64,000 nt of DNA. It comes from Rhodospirillaceae bacterium (GTDB taxonomy: Bacteria; Pseudomonadota; Alphaproteobacteria; Rhodospirillales; Rhodospirillaceae). A model generated the notes under the pieces. That model did no database searches. It had not been told where the DNA came from and worked only from the letters and a program-made list of their open reading frames with translations. The stretch covers positions 34,354-98,353 of the forward strand of contig SHWP01000006.1 of NCBI GenBank assembly GCA_009693785.1. The letters run 5' to 3'. Each line of letters starts with the position of its first letter. Within the stretch, counting starts at the first letter, position 1. Shown here piece after piece: positions 18,194 through 27,327 of the stretch. The position numbers and the translations under genes were made by a program.

Positions 18194-19786
18194 TTATTGC
18201 GGTCTTTCGATGGTCAAATACCGTGAGAGATTTTGATTGCGCGGGTTATCGACCCAGCCCTTGACGTACTGGTGCACCAGCCTGCGCCCGGCATAATGAT
18301 AGACCGGCATGATGGTGTAATTTTCCATCAGCACTTCTTCGGCCTGGCGCATGAACGCCGCGCGCTGGGCCAGATCGCCAGTGGAATTAGCCGCACTCAT
18401 AAAACGGTCATAGTCGGTGTTAGAAAACCCCGTGTAATTGCTGGCATCCTTGCTGCGGTAGAGGTTGAGGTAGGCCGAGGCATCGGCGAAGGGCGAGAAA
18501 TAAGCAAATCGCATGAACTCATAATCGCCGGTGCGCGCCCGGCGTTGGATGTCGCGGAACTCGCTGTTGGCCAATTCGACCGCCACACCCAAGGGCCGCC
18601 ACATCGCGGCAATAAATATTGCCATCTTGCGGTTTTCTTCCAAGGTGTCGTAGCGCAACGTGAATTTGAGCGGATTATCTGGACCAAAGCCTGCTTCCGC
18701 CAAAAGTCGTTTGGCTTCGGCCATGCGCTCGGTCATAGGCAGGCTTGCAATCTTGGCTTTGTAAACGCTGTAAGTGGTCACCACCGGCGGCACCAAGCTA
18801 TAGGCTGGCCCCGCGCCGTTCAGCGCCAGTTTGTCCACCATGCCCTCGCGATCCACAGCCATCGACAACGCCTTGCGCGCGCGCAAATCGTTGAAGGGCG
18901 GCTTGGCGTTATTGAACAGAAAATAATAAACCCCAAGGTTGGGCGCGATATGTAACTCCTTGGGCATGTTGGTTTTCAGCCATTCCAGTTGTTCGGCGGG
19001 AAAATTGAGCGCTACATCCAGTTCGCCGGCGCGAAAGCGGTTCAGCGCCGTGCCCAAATTTTCGGTGGGGAAAAAATTGACCTCGTCGATTTGCACGTTG
19101 GCTGCGTCATAGAACAACGGGTTTTTCTCCAGCGTCACGCGGGTTTGAGGTACGCGCTCCTTCAACACATAGGCGCCGTTCGAGACCATATTGCCGGGCG
19201 CGGTCCATTCCTGACCGAACTTCTCAACGACATGACGTGGCACCGGATACCCCGTGAGTGAGGTCAGCGTTTCCAAAATCACCGGATTGGGCACGGTCAT
19301 GGTCATTTCGAAGGTGCGGGCATCGATGGCGCGCACGCCCAAACTTTCCAATGGCATTTGCCCGCGATTGATCGCCTCGGCGTTTTTAATCGCCCACATC
19401 CATTGGGCATAACGGCTCGCCGTTGTGGGGTCCTGCACGCGGCGGAAGGAGTAGACGTAGTCATCCGCTGTCAGTGGCGTGCCGTCGGACCATTTCAAGC
19501 CCGGCCGCAGTTTGAAAGTGTACACCAAGCCGTCGGGGCTGACTGTGTAACTTTCCGCAGCACCCAATACGACATCGCCCTTCGCGTCAGAGCTCATTAG
19601 ACCCAGCATCAGGTCGGCCAACACAATCGAGGCGGTGTTGCCGCTGGATTTATGCGGATCGAGCGTATCGGGTTCGGCCGAGCTGCCGCGGTTGAACACC
19701 ACCTTGGCATTGGCGCTCGCAACAGCTCCGATAATCCAAATGGCCGTAATGAGAATGCGAAGAAACACGGGCGTTGCTCTTACCAA
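18194..19786 (-). CDS. oppA: Peptide-type ABC transporter solute-binding protein (SBP family 5, OppA-like)
   Basis: A periplasmic binding protein of up to 530 residues with a signal peptide (FLRILITAIWIIGAVASANA) and the family segments AEPDTLDPHK, YTFKLRPGLKWSDGTPLTADDYVYSFRR and DLRARKALSMAVDREGMV. The track start is TTG 19786, overlapping the nitrilase stop by 7 bases. GTG 19768 is an alternative that trims six residues before the signal. The ligand need not be a peptide; the neighbouring amidase-like and oxygenase genes suggest an N-containing organic compound. Confidence 0.9.
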   Translation of the reverse strand: MVRATPVFLRILITAIWIIGAVASANAKVVFNRGSSAEPDTLDPHKSSGNTASIVLADLMLGLMSSDAKGDVVLGAAESYTVSPDGLVYTFKLRPGLKWSDGTPLTADDYVYSFRRVQDPTTASRYAQWMWAIKNAEAINRGQMPLESLGVRAIDARTFEMTMTVPNPVILETLTSLTGYPVPRHVVEKFGQEWTAPGNMVSNGAYVLKERVPQTRVTLEKNPLFYDAANVQIDEVNFFPTENLGTALNRFRAGELDVALNFPAEQLEWLKTNMPKELHIAPNLGVYYFLFNNAKPPFNDLRARKALSMAVDREGMVDKLALNGAGPAYSLVPPVVTTYSVYKAKIASLPMTERMAEAKRLLAEAGFGPDNPLKFTLRYDTLEENRKMAIFIAAMWRPLGVAVELANSEFRDIQRRARTGDYEFMRFAYFSPFADASAYLNLYRSKDASNYTGFSNTDYDRFMSAANSTGDLAQRAAFMRQAEEVLMENYTIMPVYHYAGRRLVHQYVKGWVDNPRNQNLSRYLTIERPQ

Positions 19787-20844
19787 TAGTGCGTCCAGCG
19801 CGCGTTTTCTTTGAACACGCGGAAGGCATCGGCGCCATCTTTGGGGATATACTTTTCGTACATGCCCCGGTCATAGCGCTCGCGGTATTGATCGAACACG
19901 GGCTTGTACAATGACATATGCACGTCAGGGATGCGGTGCTTAGCGCGGAACTCTTTCATGTTGATCGCCACCATGCGCTTGGTCTCGAAGGCACCCGCTT
20001 TGGCCAACTCGATTCCACGCGGGCCATAAATTGCCGAGCGTCCCGGGCCGCCGTAGTTGGTGTCCTCTAAAAATCCCGTACCCCGTCGGCCCACGTTGAT
20101 CGAATTATTGCAGATCAATGTATAGAGGCTGTTGTGGTAGCTGGTGAGTTTCATATCATCAGATTCGAAACCGCCAGTGGCCACGCGGGCGATGATCTCG
20201 GCCCCTTTCATCGCCATGCATCGGAACAGCTCCGGTTCGAACTGCACCGCCGACACGGCGATGTTGCCGATGTCGGTGCGCTCAATCGGTATCACGGCAT
20301 CGACGCCGTACATCTCCACGAACCGGTCGTACACGTCATAAATGCTGCTGGTGTATTGCTCGGAACCGGGAAACATGCCGCGCACGTTACGTTGCTTCCA
20401 ATGCGTGGCACGCACTTTGCCGTCAGGGCCCAGCAGCACCATCAGATGCAAGATGTGCCCGGGCCAATTGACCGGGTCCTTGGCGTAGGTACCAAACACG
20501 ATGTAGCAGTTGTATTGCTTGGCGCGTTGGGCCACGCGTTCGATCTCGGGGCCGTTCACCTCCAGCGCCAGATTGTAATGCTGCTCGCGCGTCCAGCGGC
20601 GAAAGCCGGTGATGGGAAATTCATGAAAGCACAGTAAATCCGCCCGCCCGCCATAGCCTTGGGCCGCGTCGATACACTCAATAAAATAATCGAGGTTGCT
20701 TTGAATGTCGGGTGCGGGGTTATCGCCACTGACGCCATGCACACGGGTTTGCACCACGGCAACGTTGATATTATCCGAGCGCAAGGGTGAGGTGGGGTAG
20801 GTTCCGTCGTGGCGCACCATCGTGGGCGCTTCGGTGCTGGGCAT
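19780..20844 (-). CDS. Nitrilase-superfamily protein lacking the catalytic cysteine
   Basis: A 354-residue carbon-nitrogen hydrolase-fold protein, most like aliphatic amidase and formamidase. The catalytic Glu75 (FHEFPITGF) and Lys150 (THWKQRN) are present. The nucleophile motif is changed: where amidases read GNISLIICDD, this protein reads GNIAVSAVQFEPELFRC, placing Val200 at the cysteine position. The nearest cysteine (209) is after the conserved PE and Arg. It therefore looks like a pseudoenzyme or a changed activity. It leads the opp/Rieske operon; AGGACA precedes ATG 20844. Confidence 0.85.
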   Translation of the reverse strand: MPSTEAPTMVRHDGTYPTSPLRSDNINVAVVQTRVHGVSGDNPAPDIQSNLDYFIECIDAAQGYGGRADLLCFHEFPITGFRRWTREQHYNLALEVNGPEIERVAQRAKQYNCYIVFGTYAKDPVNWPGHILHLMVLLGPDGKVRATHWKQRNVRGMFPGSEQYTSSIYDVYDRFVEMYGVDAVIPIERTDIGNIAVSAVQFEPELFRCMAMKGAEIIARVATGGFESDDMKLTSYHNSLYTLICNNSINVGRRGTGFLEDTNYGGPGRSAIYGPRGIELAKAGAFETKRMVAINMKEFRAKHRIPDVHMSLYKPVFDQYRERYDRGMYEKYIPKDGADAFRVFKENARWTHYW

Positions 20845-21010
20845 GGGCGTGTCCTGAAAAGGATTTTTGACACCGCCAAGGTGGGGCGGGTTCTATAGCC
20901 GGTCAAGATAAAAGGTCATATAACTAGGGCGGTCATTGTTCGCTTATGTTGAGAACCGAATTTCACATGAGAACGAACCGATTCAATGACGAGTTGAGAG
21001 GGCGCACAAA

Positions 21011-21790
21011 ATGAAACGTCGCGATTTAATGTTGGCAGCAGGGGTAGCGACCATGGCGGGAACGGCTCAGGCCCAAGACAGCGCGGGGAAATCCAAGACA
21101 TATGTGTTGGTGCATGGTGCTTGGCACGGCGGTTGGTGCTGGCGCGACATCGCGGCTGGGTTGCGCGCGGCGGGGCATACGGTTTTTGTGCCGACGTTGA
21201 CGGGCTTAGGTGAGCGTGTGCATCTGATGAATAAGTCGGTGAATCTCTCGACACACGTCACCGATGTGGTGAACGTGTTTGAGTGGGAGGAATTGAGCGA
21301 CGTGGTTCTGGTGGGCCACAGCTACGCGGGCCATGTCATTCCCCTCGTCGCCGACCGCATTAAAAGCAAAATTCGCCATTTGGTGTTTCTGGACGCCGTG
21401 TTGGCGCAGGATGGCAAGCCCTTTATTCCTCAAGCCGTGGGCGAGGAGCGGGCCAAGACGGCCATCGAGGGTTATCTGCAAGAACCGCCCGGGCTCGATT
21501 TCTTTGGTGTACCCGCCGATCATCCACTCGCAGCCTGGGTGAAGCGGCGGCTGACCAATCACCCGCTCACCACGCTGATGGAAACGGTTCATTACAAAAA
21601 CGGCGGGCCAGCGGGCTTGCCCAAAACCTATATCCGCTGTTTGAAGCGCCGTGACATGAGCCAGCCCGATCCGATCGAGCCCACCATCAAAGGCAAACCT
21701 GAGTGGACCTGGCTGACGCTCGATACAGGCCACGACGCCATGATCACCGCGCCCAAGGAATTGACCACCATGTTATTGGCCATCGGCTAA
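21011..21790 (+). CDS. Alpha/beta hydrolase, plant methylesterase/hydroxynitrile-lyase-like
   Basis: A 259-residue esterase-type hydrolase with a Tat-like leader (MKRRDLMLAAGVATMAGTAQA). The oxyanion region VLVHGAWHGGWCW, nucleophile Ser104 in GHSYAG and late His241 in DTGHDAM are all in place. Similar sequences act as small ester hydrolases, including the plant salicylate methylesterase group. It is divergent from the nitrilase gene over 166 bases, which would contain both promoters. The substrate is unknown. Confidence 0.85.
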   Translation: MKRRDLMLAAGVATMAGTAQAQDSAGKSKTYVLVHGAWHGGWCWRDIAAGLRAAGHTVFVPTLTGLGERVHLMNKSVNLSTHVTDVVNVFEWEELSDVVLVGHSYAGHVIPLVADRIKSKIRHLVFLDAVLAQDGKPFIPQAVGEERAKTAIEGYLQEPPGLDFFGVPADHPLAAWVKRRLTNHPLTTLMETVHYKNGGPAGLPKTYIRCLKRRDMSQPDPIEPTIKGKPEWTWLTLDTGHDAMITAPKELTTMLLAIG

Positions 21791-21828
21791 CAGCGCCCAA
21801 CCAATCAATAAATTCAAATACGCCACGC

Positions 21829-23010
21829 ATGTTTTCAATTTTCCTGATCGTCTTTGTCGGCATGCTGGGCACCAGTTTGCTTGCACCGCTCATCCCGTTC
21901 TATGCCCTCAGGCTTGGTGTTACTCCCGATTACATCACCATGATCATGGCGCTGTATGCGCTTTGCCAGTTTCTGGCCGCGCCCCTCTGGGGCCGTATTA
22001 GCGACGCCCGTGGCCGCAAGCCGGTGTTGCTGGTCACGGTGATCGGCGGCGGCATTGGCTTTGTCTTGCTGGGTTTGGCGGACTCGGTGTGGATGCTTGT
22101 GCTTTCGCGTATCGTGGGCGGCCTGTGCGCGGGTAACTTGTCGGCGGCTTATGCCTATGTCAGCGACATCACGACTCCGGAAAATCGCTCCGATGGTTTG
22201 GGTAAAATCGGCGCGGCCTTTGGCCTTGGCCTTGTCTTAGGGCCCGTCATTGGCGGATTTTTGGCGGGCGGCGATACGGCCCTCACAGCCAATTTTGCAC
22301 GCCCAGCCTTTGCCGCGGCAGGCTTATCGGGCTTGGCGTTTCTCACCACGCTCGTATTTTTAAAAGAGTCGAGAAAGCCGCTGGCAAACGAACCAAAGAA
22401 AAAAATCTCGCTCAACCCCTTTGGCCGCTTTGATGCCATCGCTGGCAATCCTAATCTGCTGCTTGTCGTGGTGTTGAATTTCCTGTTGGCAACGTCGGCA
22501 GCACTAAGGGAATCAACAGTGGCCCTGTGGGCGCACGATCATTTCAGCTTGGATTCGCGCGAGCTCGGGTTTTTGTTTGCGTACACAGGCGCTGTGATCG
22601 TCGTGTTGCAGGGTGCGGCCATGGGTGTCTTGTCGCGGCGCTTCGGCGACACCACAATTTTGATCAGCGGAATATTGTCTTACGCCTGTGGGCTGGCTTG
22701 CTTTGTCGTGGCCGACCACGCCGCGTTTTTGATTGTTGGCACGACCCTGAATTCTTTCGGCACGGCGGTGTTTTCGAATACCCCGTCAACCGTGGCTTCG
22801 AAGTTGGCGGGGCCCGACGAGCGTGGCTCAGTGCTGGGTATCAATCAGTCCTCGGCTAGCTTGGGCCGTTTTGTCGGGCCGATGTTTGCGGGCACGCTGT
22901 ATGCCCACATCGCCATCACAGCACCGTTTATGGCGGGCATCGGCGGCTTGGCCATTTGCTTAGGGATTGCCTATCGGCTGCGGCGCAAGCTTGCCGCACC
23001 CACGGCCTAG
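21829..23010 (+). CDS. Major facilitator superfamily transporter, TetA-like drug/proton antiporter class
   Basis: A 393-residue inner-membrane protein with about 12 hydrophobic segments. Motif A is GRISDARGRKPVLL between helices 2 and 3, and the motif C-like region in helix 5 reads GLGLVLGPVIGG. These features fit proton-driven efflux of the DHA1 group. The track start at 21703 lies in the preceding hydrolase; ATG 21829 gives the normal start (MFSIFLIVFVGMLG) but lacks a clear ribosome-binding site. Its last codon overlaps the stop of the convergent small gene by 4 bases. Confidence 0.88.
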   Translation: MFSIFLIVFVGMLGTSLLAPLIPFYALRLGVTPDYITMIMALYALCQFLAAPLWGRISDARGRKPVLLVTVIGGGIGFVLLGLADSVWMLVLSRIVGGLCAGNLSAAYAYVSDITTPENRSDGLGKIGAAFGLGLVLGPVIGGFLAGGDTALTANFARPAFAAAGLSGLAFLTTLVFLKESRKPLANEPKKKISLNPFGRFDAIAGNPNLLLVVVLNFLLATSAALRESTVALWAHDHFSLDSRELGFLFAYTGAVIVVLQGAAMGVLSRRFGDTTILISGILSYACGLACFVVADHAAFLIVGTTLNSFGTAVFSNTPSTVASKLAGPDERGSVLGINQSSASLGRFVGPMFAGTLYAHIAITAPFMAGIGGLAICLGIAYRLRRKLAAPTA

Positions 23011-23369
23011 TCGGCGAGTTGCCGGTCGGCGAGGTCTTGCGAACTCACGTTCAGCGCGTCGTTTTCCAGTGCCTGAAGTTCCTGCTGCACAATACGTAAG
23101 ATTCGCGCCACATAGGCCGCATGCCATTCCTGGCGTTCACGGGCGGCGTTGTCGTCGGGCTTGAAGGCGTCGATAGCGGCCTTCGTGACCGGTTGGCCCG
23201 ATTCCATTAGGCGTTCGATCGTATCCATGCGTTCGCGCAGCACCGCCACTTCGGTTGCGACCGCCATGGTGATGGACAACACGCGCTCCACGGCCGGGTC
23301 GTCGAAGAAGTAAGGGCGCTTGCCTTTGGCTTTGGCATTGGCCAGCGTGTTGACGTCGAGGTTGGTCAT
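23007..23369 (-). CDS. Small conserved hypothetical protein, likely coiled coil
   Basis: A 120-residue soluble, charged protein of no recognised family. It begins MTNLDVNTLANAKAKGKRPYFF, has a helical middle (ITMAVATEVAVLRERMDTIERLM) and a C-terminal helix (ARILRIVQQELQALEND) that could form a coiled coil. Its ATG overlaps the stop of the methyltransferase gene as ATGA, so the two are coupled and may act together. Function unknown. Confidence 0.7.
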   Translation of the reverse strand: MTNLDVNTLANAKAKGKRPYFFDDPAVERVLSITMAVATEVAVLRERMDTIERLMESGQPVTKAAIDAFKPDDNAARERQEWHAAYVARILRIVQQELQALENDALNVSSQDLADRQLAD

Positions 23370-24604
23370 GGAACGTTACTCTTGGTTGCGCCGAACAAAT
23401 ACCAGTGCTCGCCCTTGCGTGCACCATCATTGGCAGCACCAGCCTTGTTCAGCTCGGGTTTATGGCGAGACAATGTCGAAGCCCAGGGTTGATATCGCCC
23501 AGGCTCAATGTCGGCTTCGCTGCGGGCCTCAAACTGTGCGTCGCGTGAAAAACCGGCGGTGGTCATCAGCTCGAATACATCCATGGTGTGAAACTTCGCC
23601 CAGAAGGGTTCGTTGTTGTACCAGGAATCCCAATCGCGCGTGAAGCGGTCCCACAGCGGAGTATCGGGGGCGAAGTTGGGTTGCTCCACATGCAACATCA
23701 ACCCGCCCGGTGTAAGCAAGTCATGGGCGCGGCGGAAGATGGTGCGCACGGTCTGCTCGCAGGTTTCATGCAGCACCATCGTGGTTTGCACCCAATCAAA
23801 ACTGCCTGGGGCAAACTTCAAATCATCGGCATCGGCTTGAACGAATTGAATATTGGTGTAGCCCATGCTCTGCGCGCGGGCGTGCCCATAGCGTAAGACC
23901 GGTGCGGCCACATCGACGGCGATAATCTCGGCATCGGGAAAGGCCGCGGCGATGGGCAGCGTGTTGACGCCAATGCCTGCGCCTAAATCAAGAATCCGTT
24001 TGGGTTGAAACGTTGGAAAGCGTTCTTTGACGAAATTGACAATGGAGCGCCCGCCCCCATCGCCATAGGCGCTCATGGATCCCGCGGTGGTGACAAACAC
24101 GCCTGCGTCGTAGCTGGCCCCCGCACCGGCATCGCCTGGCGTAACCTCGGTGTAGTAGCTGCCGGGCATCCAGTGATTATCGACCTGGGAAATGTAGTGG
24201 GGAATTTTTACATTGGCATCTAATTGCAGCGTGTTCTTGCCCGCATTGTGTTGTTGGACACGCGCGTTGAGCCGATCAAGTTGGCGCAAGACGATGTGAC
24301 GACCGGCTTGCTGGCGCATTTCCATTGTGGTGCGGCGCAAGGCCGCCCAGGATTGATAGATAGGCTCAGCGCGCATTGCTTGGCGAATCTCGCGTTGAGA
24401 AGCGAACTCGCATTGGCGGTCTTGAATCTGCTTGGGCCGCACGCGCTTTTCATAGGCAAGCTTGGTGCCAGGAAAGACCCGCTGGCCCAGAAAAACATTC
24501 AGATTGGTGAGAAAATTAAACCGCGCCGTTTCATCGTGCGACACGTCAGGCGAAGCACCGTGGCGTCCAACGCGGTCATAGGTCGGTGGTAATACGGGGG
24601 GCAT
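23366..24604 (-). CDS. Class I SAM-dependent methyltransferase with long N-terminal domain
   Basis: About 412 residues. The SAM-binding motif ILDLGAGIGVNTLPIA is near residue 200, with motif II AEIIAVDVAAP and the post-motif FDWVQTTMVLHET. The N-terminal 180 residues are helical and carry the segments QSWAALRRTTMEMR and MPGSYYTE, which I do not recognise. The track opens at TTG 24622; ATG 24604 is preferred. It is co-translated with the small coiled-coil gene. The substrate is unknown, possibly a small hydrophobic acceptor. Confidence 0.8.
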   Translation of the reverse strand: MPPVLPPTYDRVGRHGASPDVSHDETARFNFLTNLNVFLGQRVFPGTKLAYEKRVRPKQIQDRQCEFASQREIRQAMRAEPIYQSWAALRRTTMEMRQQAGRHIVLRQLDRLNARVQQHNAGKNTLQLDANVKIPHYISQVDNHWMPGSYYTEVTPGDAGAGASYDAGVFVTTAGSMSAYGDGGGRSIVNFVKERFPTFQPKRILDLGAGIGVNTLPIAAAFPDAEIIAVDVAAPVLRYGHARAQSMGYTNIQFVQADADDLKFAPGSFDWVQTTMVLHETCEQTVRTIFRRAHDLLTPGGLMLHVEQPNFAPDTPLWDRFTRDWDSWYNNEPFWAKFHTMDVFELMTTAGFSRDAQFEARSEADIEPGRYQPWASTLSRHKPELNKAGAANDGARKGEHWYLFGATKSNVP

Positions 24605-24799
24605 CGCGGGCGGCTGTTCCAAATCGTTGTGTCAAACAAACGGGTCGTATCATCTTGCGGCGTGGTCATTCCGGCAACGACCCATCCTACCGGGTGCGTC
24701 CGCCAAGCGGACGACCCTGTGTGTGCTTTAAATTCTCTTGCCCGTCCATAGCGCGTGCGATACGAGCGGGCGCCCATTAGCCTCGCTTTCGGATACATC

Positions 24800-25117
24800 A
24801 TGCCTGCTATTCACGTTGTCAACCGCGCCGGACAAAAACACACCATTCAGGGTAAATCCGGCCAGACCCTCATGGAAATCCTGCGCGATCATAATATGGA
24901 CGTGGAAGCCATTTGCGGCGGCTGCTGTTCGTGCGCCACCTGCCATGTGTTCGTTGATGACGCCTGGGTAGCGAAGCTTCCCAAACGCTCGGACGACGAG
25001 CAAGAATTGGTGGAAGAGACCGAGGCCTATAAAGCGGCCAACTCCCGTCTCTCATGCCAGATCAAGGTCACCGATCCGCTGGACGGACTTTCGTTGACCG
25101 TCGCACCGGAAGAATGA
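24800..25117 (+). CDS. 2Fe-2S ferredoxin, adrenodoxin type
   Basis: A 105-residue plant/vertebrate-type ferredoxin. The cluster ligands are Cys39, Cys45, Cys48 and Cys86 (C-x5-C-x2-C...C), the spacing of adrenodoxin and putidaredoxin-like proteins that serve cytochrome P450 or Rieske oxygenases. Two extra cysteines (42, 43) lie in the loop ICGGCCSCATC. The track start 24755 adds an unlikely leader; ATG 24800 gives the normal N-terminus. It could donate electrons to the Rieske oxygenase at 17-18 kb, but this is inference. Confidence 0.92.
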   Translation: MPAIHVVNRAGQKHTIQGKSGQTLMEILRDHNMDVEAICGGCCSCATCHVFVDDAWVAKLPKRSDDEQELVEETEAYKAANSRLSCQIKVTDPLDGLSLTVAPEE

Positions 25118-25118
25118 G

Positions 25119-25742
25119 CTAACGTTCTACCGCTGAAAAAATTTTCCCGACTGTTTTCGCGTCGTCTAAACACGCAACGATCAGGCGCGCCACTTCGGCG
25201 CGCTGAATGCCGCCGCTGATGGTTGGATCCTCGGTCAAGATGCCCCGCCCCGTGGCTGGCCCGCGCCCTAAGCCGCCGGGGCGGATAGTCGTGTAATCCA
25301 GCCCGCTCGCCATCAAATGATTTTCGCCCAGTGTTTTGAGCGCACACACGGGGCCAAGGAATCGCTCGGCTTGAGGCGACAAGGCCGGGCGGCTGTTACC
25401 GGCACCAATAGAACTCACCAATAAAAAGCGCTTGATACCGTTGGCTTTGCAGGCCTCGATCACGTTCGCTACGCCGAGATGGTCGACCTTGTCCGGTGCG
25501 CTGGCTGTGTTGCCCAGGCTGCACACGGTAGCGTCGAAGGTTCGCCCTTTGAGGGCCGCGGTTAAACTCTGCTTATCGAAGGCATCGCCTGGCAGCAGTG
25601 TCGCGCCAATTGATTCAAGCCCACTGGTATCCGCACCCGAGCGTACTATGGCTGTGACCATGTCGCCCCGTTCGCGCAACAGGCGCGCAGTTTCAAGCCC
25701 GGTATGACGCGTTGCGCCGAAAATGAGGACATTCATAGCCAT
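25119..25742 (-). CDS. NAD(P)-binding atypical SDR (NmrA/NAD(P)H-binding family)
   Basis: A 207-residue Rossmann-fold protein. The nucleotide motif is GATRHTGLETARLLRERGD near the N-terminus, followed by AIVRSGAD, and the core strand RFLLVSSIGAG is seen. The short length and lack of a clear YxxxK motif fit the atypical SDR group, which includes NAD(P)H-binding reductases and redox sensors. The gene converges on the ferredoxin with one base between stops. Reading may start at ATG 25742 or 25736. Confidence 0.85.
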   Translation of the reverse strand: MAMNVLIFGATRHTGLETARLLRERGDMVTAIVRSGADTSGLESIGATLLPGDAFDKQSLTAALKGRTFDATVCSLGNTASAPDKVDHLGVANVIEACKANGIKRFLLVSSIGAGNSRPALSPQAERFLGPVCALKTLGENHLMASGLDYTTIRPGGLGRGPATGRGILTEDPTISGGIQRAEVARLIVACLDDAKTVGKIFSAVER

Positions 25743-25809
25743 GCTCTTGCCTCATAAGAAGGGCAAGATACAACGTCACAGGCCATTACATCCGCTGGAC
25801 GGTTCTCCA

Positions 25810-27327
25810 ATGCTCCAGATCAGCCGTTTTGTCGTAGCGCTTTGTCTTGCCGCCACGCTGGCGACTTCTGCTGGGGCATCCGAACTGCGCTATGGCTCAA
25901 AGGGCGTGCCCGTGAGTTTCGGCAATCCCTACATGGCCAATGGATCGCCCGCCATGTACGTCTGGTTTGCGATGTTCGACGCGCTCACCCAAGTCGACGC
26001 GCGTGGCGAACTCGTGCCGGCATTGGCGTTGTCGTGGGAAAATATCGAGCCACGCGCCTGGCGATTCAAGTTGCGTCCGAACGTGACTTTCAGCAACGGC
26101 GAGCCCTTCACTGCCGATGCCATCGTGACCGCTTTTGCATGGTTGCGTATACCAGAGGGAAGGCGGTCCATCATCGGCAACGAAGTGCGCTATGTGCTTT
26201 CCGTGGAAAAGGAAAACGATCTCTCGGTCGTGTTCCGCACCGAGCGGCCCGACGCCATCCTGCCGCGGCGCTTGTCTGGCGTGATGATGGTCGCGCCGAA
26301 GGCTTGGACCACGCTTGGCCCAGAGGGATTTGCCAAGACGCCCGCGACCACAGGTTCCTACGCCATGAAGGATTGGGGCGAGGGGACGAGTCGGCTAATC
26401 CTTGAGGCCTTTAAGGGGTCATGGCGGGCACCGGTGATTGACCGGTTGGTGATTGCCAATTTGCCCGATAACGCAGCACGGCTTCAGGCCTTACAATCGG
26501 GCCAAATCGACATCGCCGGAAATATCAACGTCGACGATATCGATACCGTCGAGGTCTCGGGCGGCCGCGTCGTGTCGGGCTCATCTGCCTCGATCAGTGC
26601 CTGGGCCTTCCGGGTCGCCGACAAGGCCAACACTCCGCTCAAGGACGTCCGCGTTCGCCAAGCTATCAACTATGCGGTGGACAAAACCATGCTCAACGAT
26701 GCCCTGCTGCGTGGCCTGACGGCTCCGGCGGGCCAGCCCGCTGCCAAGGGTGCCGTGGGCTACGATCCGTCGATTGAGCCTTATCCCTATGTCATAGAGA
26801 AAGCCAAAGCCTTGCTCAAGGCGGCCGGATACGAGAGGGGCTTTCCGCTGAAAGTCGATGTGATTGTCGACCGCACGCCTGGCGATGCGGCTGTCTATCA
26901 AACCGCCGCCAGCATGTTGGCCAAGGTTGGTATTGCGGTCGAGTTGCGCACCATGCCCTTTCCGAGTTGGATGACCAAGTATCTCACGCATACGTGGGAG
27001 GATTCGACCGACGCGTTTTCGTTATCGTGGAACTCAGGGCCCTACAATGATGTCTCCCGGCCCATGGAAATTTATTCTTGCCTCAGGCCAGATGCATTTT
27101 TTTGTGACAAAGCACTTTCCGACCGGCTGCAAACGGTCGGCGAGGAGATGGATTTGGCTAACCGCGAGCTCATGCTGAAAGACTTGGGCCGTGCTTACCA
27201 TGACGCGGCGCCAGCATTGTTCTTGCTGGACTTGAAAGATTTTTTCGGCGTGGGCCCTAGAGTCAAAGAGATCGAAATCCTCAATCGCGTGCCCGAGTAT
27301 CACAAAATCACACTGGCTGTACCTTAG
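25810..27327 (+). CDS. ABC transporter solute-binding protein, peptide/SBP family 5
   Basis: A 505-residue periplasmic binding protein with a signal peptide (ISRFVVALCLAATLATSAGA). The family-5 markers RFKLRPNVTFSNGEPFTADAIVTAF and VRQAINYAVDKTML are clear. No permease or ATPase lies beside it, so it may share the opp system at 13-17 kb or another one. The track start 25723 reads through the divergent promoter region. ATG 25810 is chosen for its signal peptide. It is divergent from the SDR gene and converges on the amine oxidase with a 4-base overlap. Confidence 0.88.
   Translation: MLQISRFVVALCLAATLATSAGASELRYGSKGVPVSFGNPYMANGSPAMYVWFAMFDALTQVDARGELVPALALSWENIEPRAWRFKLRPNVTFSNGEPFTADAIVTAFAWLRIPEGRRSIIGNEVRYVLSVEKENDLSVVFRTERPDAILPRRLSGVMMVAPKAWTTLGPEGFAKTPATTGSYAMKDWGEGTSRLILEAFKGSWRAPVIDRLVIANLPDNAARLQALQSGQIDIAGNINVDDIDTVEVSGGRVVSGSSASISAWAFRVADKANTPLKDVRVRQAINYAVDKTMLNDALLRGLTAPAGQPAAKGAVGYDPSIEPYPYVIEKAKALLKAAGYERGFPLKVDVIVDRTPGDAAVYQTAASMLAKVGIAVELRTMPFPSWMTKYLTHTWEDSTDAFSLSWNSGPYNDVSRPMEIYSCLRPDAFFCDKALSDRLQTVGEEMDLANRELMLKDLGRAYHDAAPALFLLDLKDFFGVGPRVKEIEILNRVPEYHKITLAVP

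Noticed and set aside
24623-24799. Possible RNA gene between methyltransferase and ferredoxin
   Set aside because: A short GTCCGC/GCGGAC hairpin is present but no tRNA cloverleaf or known RNA family pattern could be traced.
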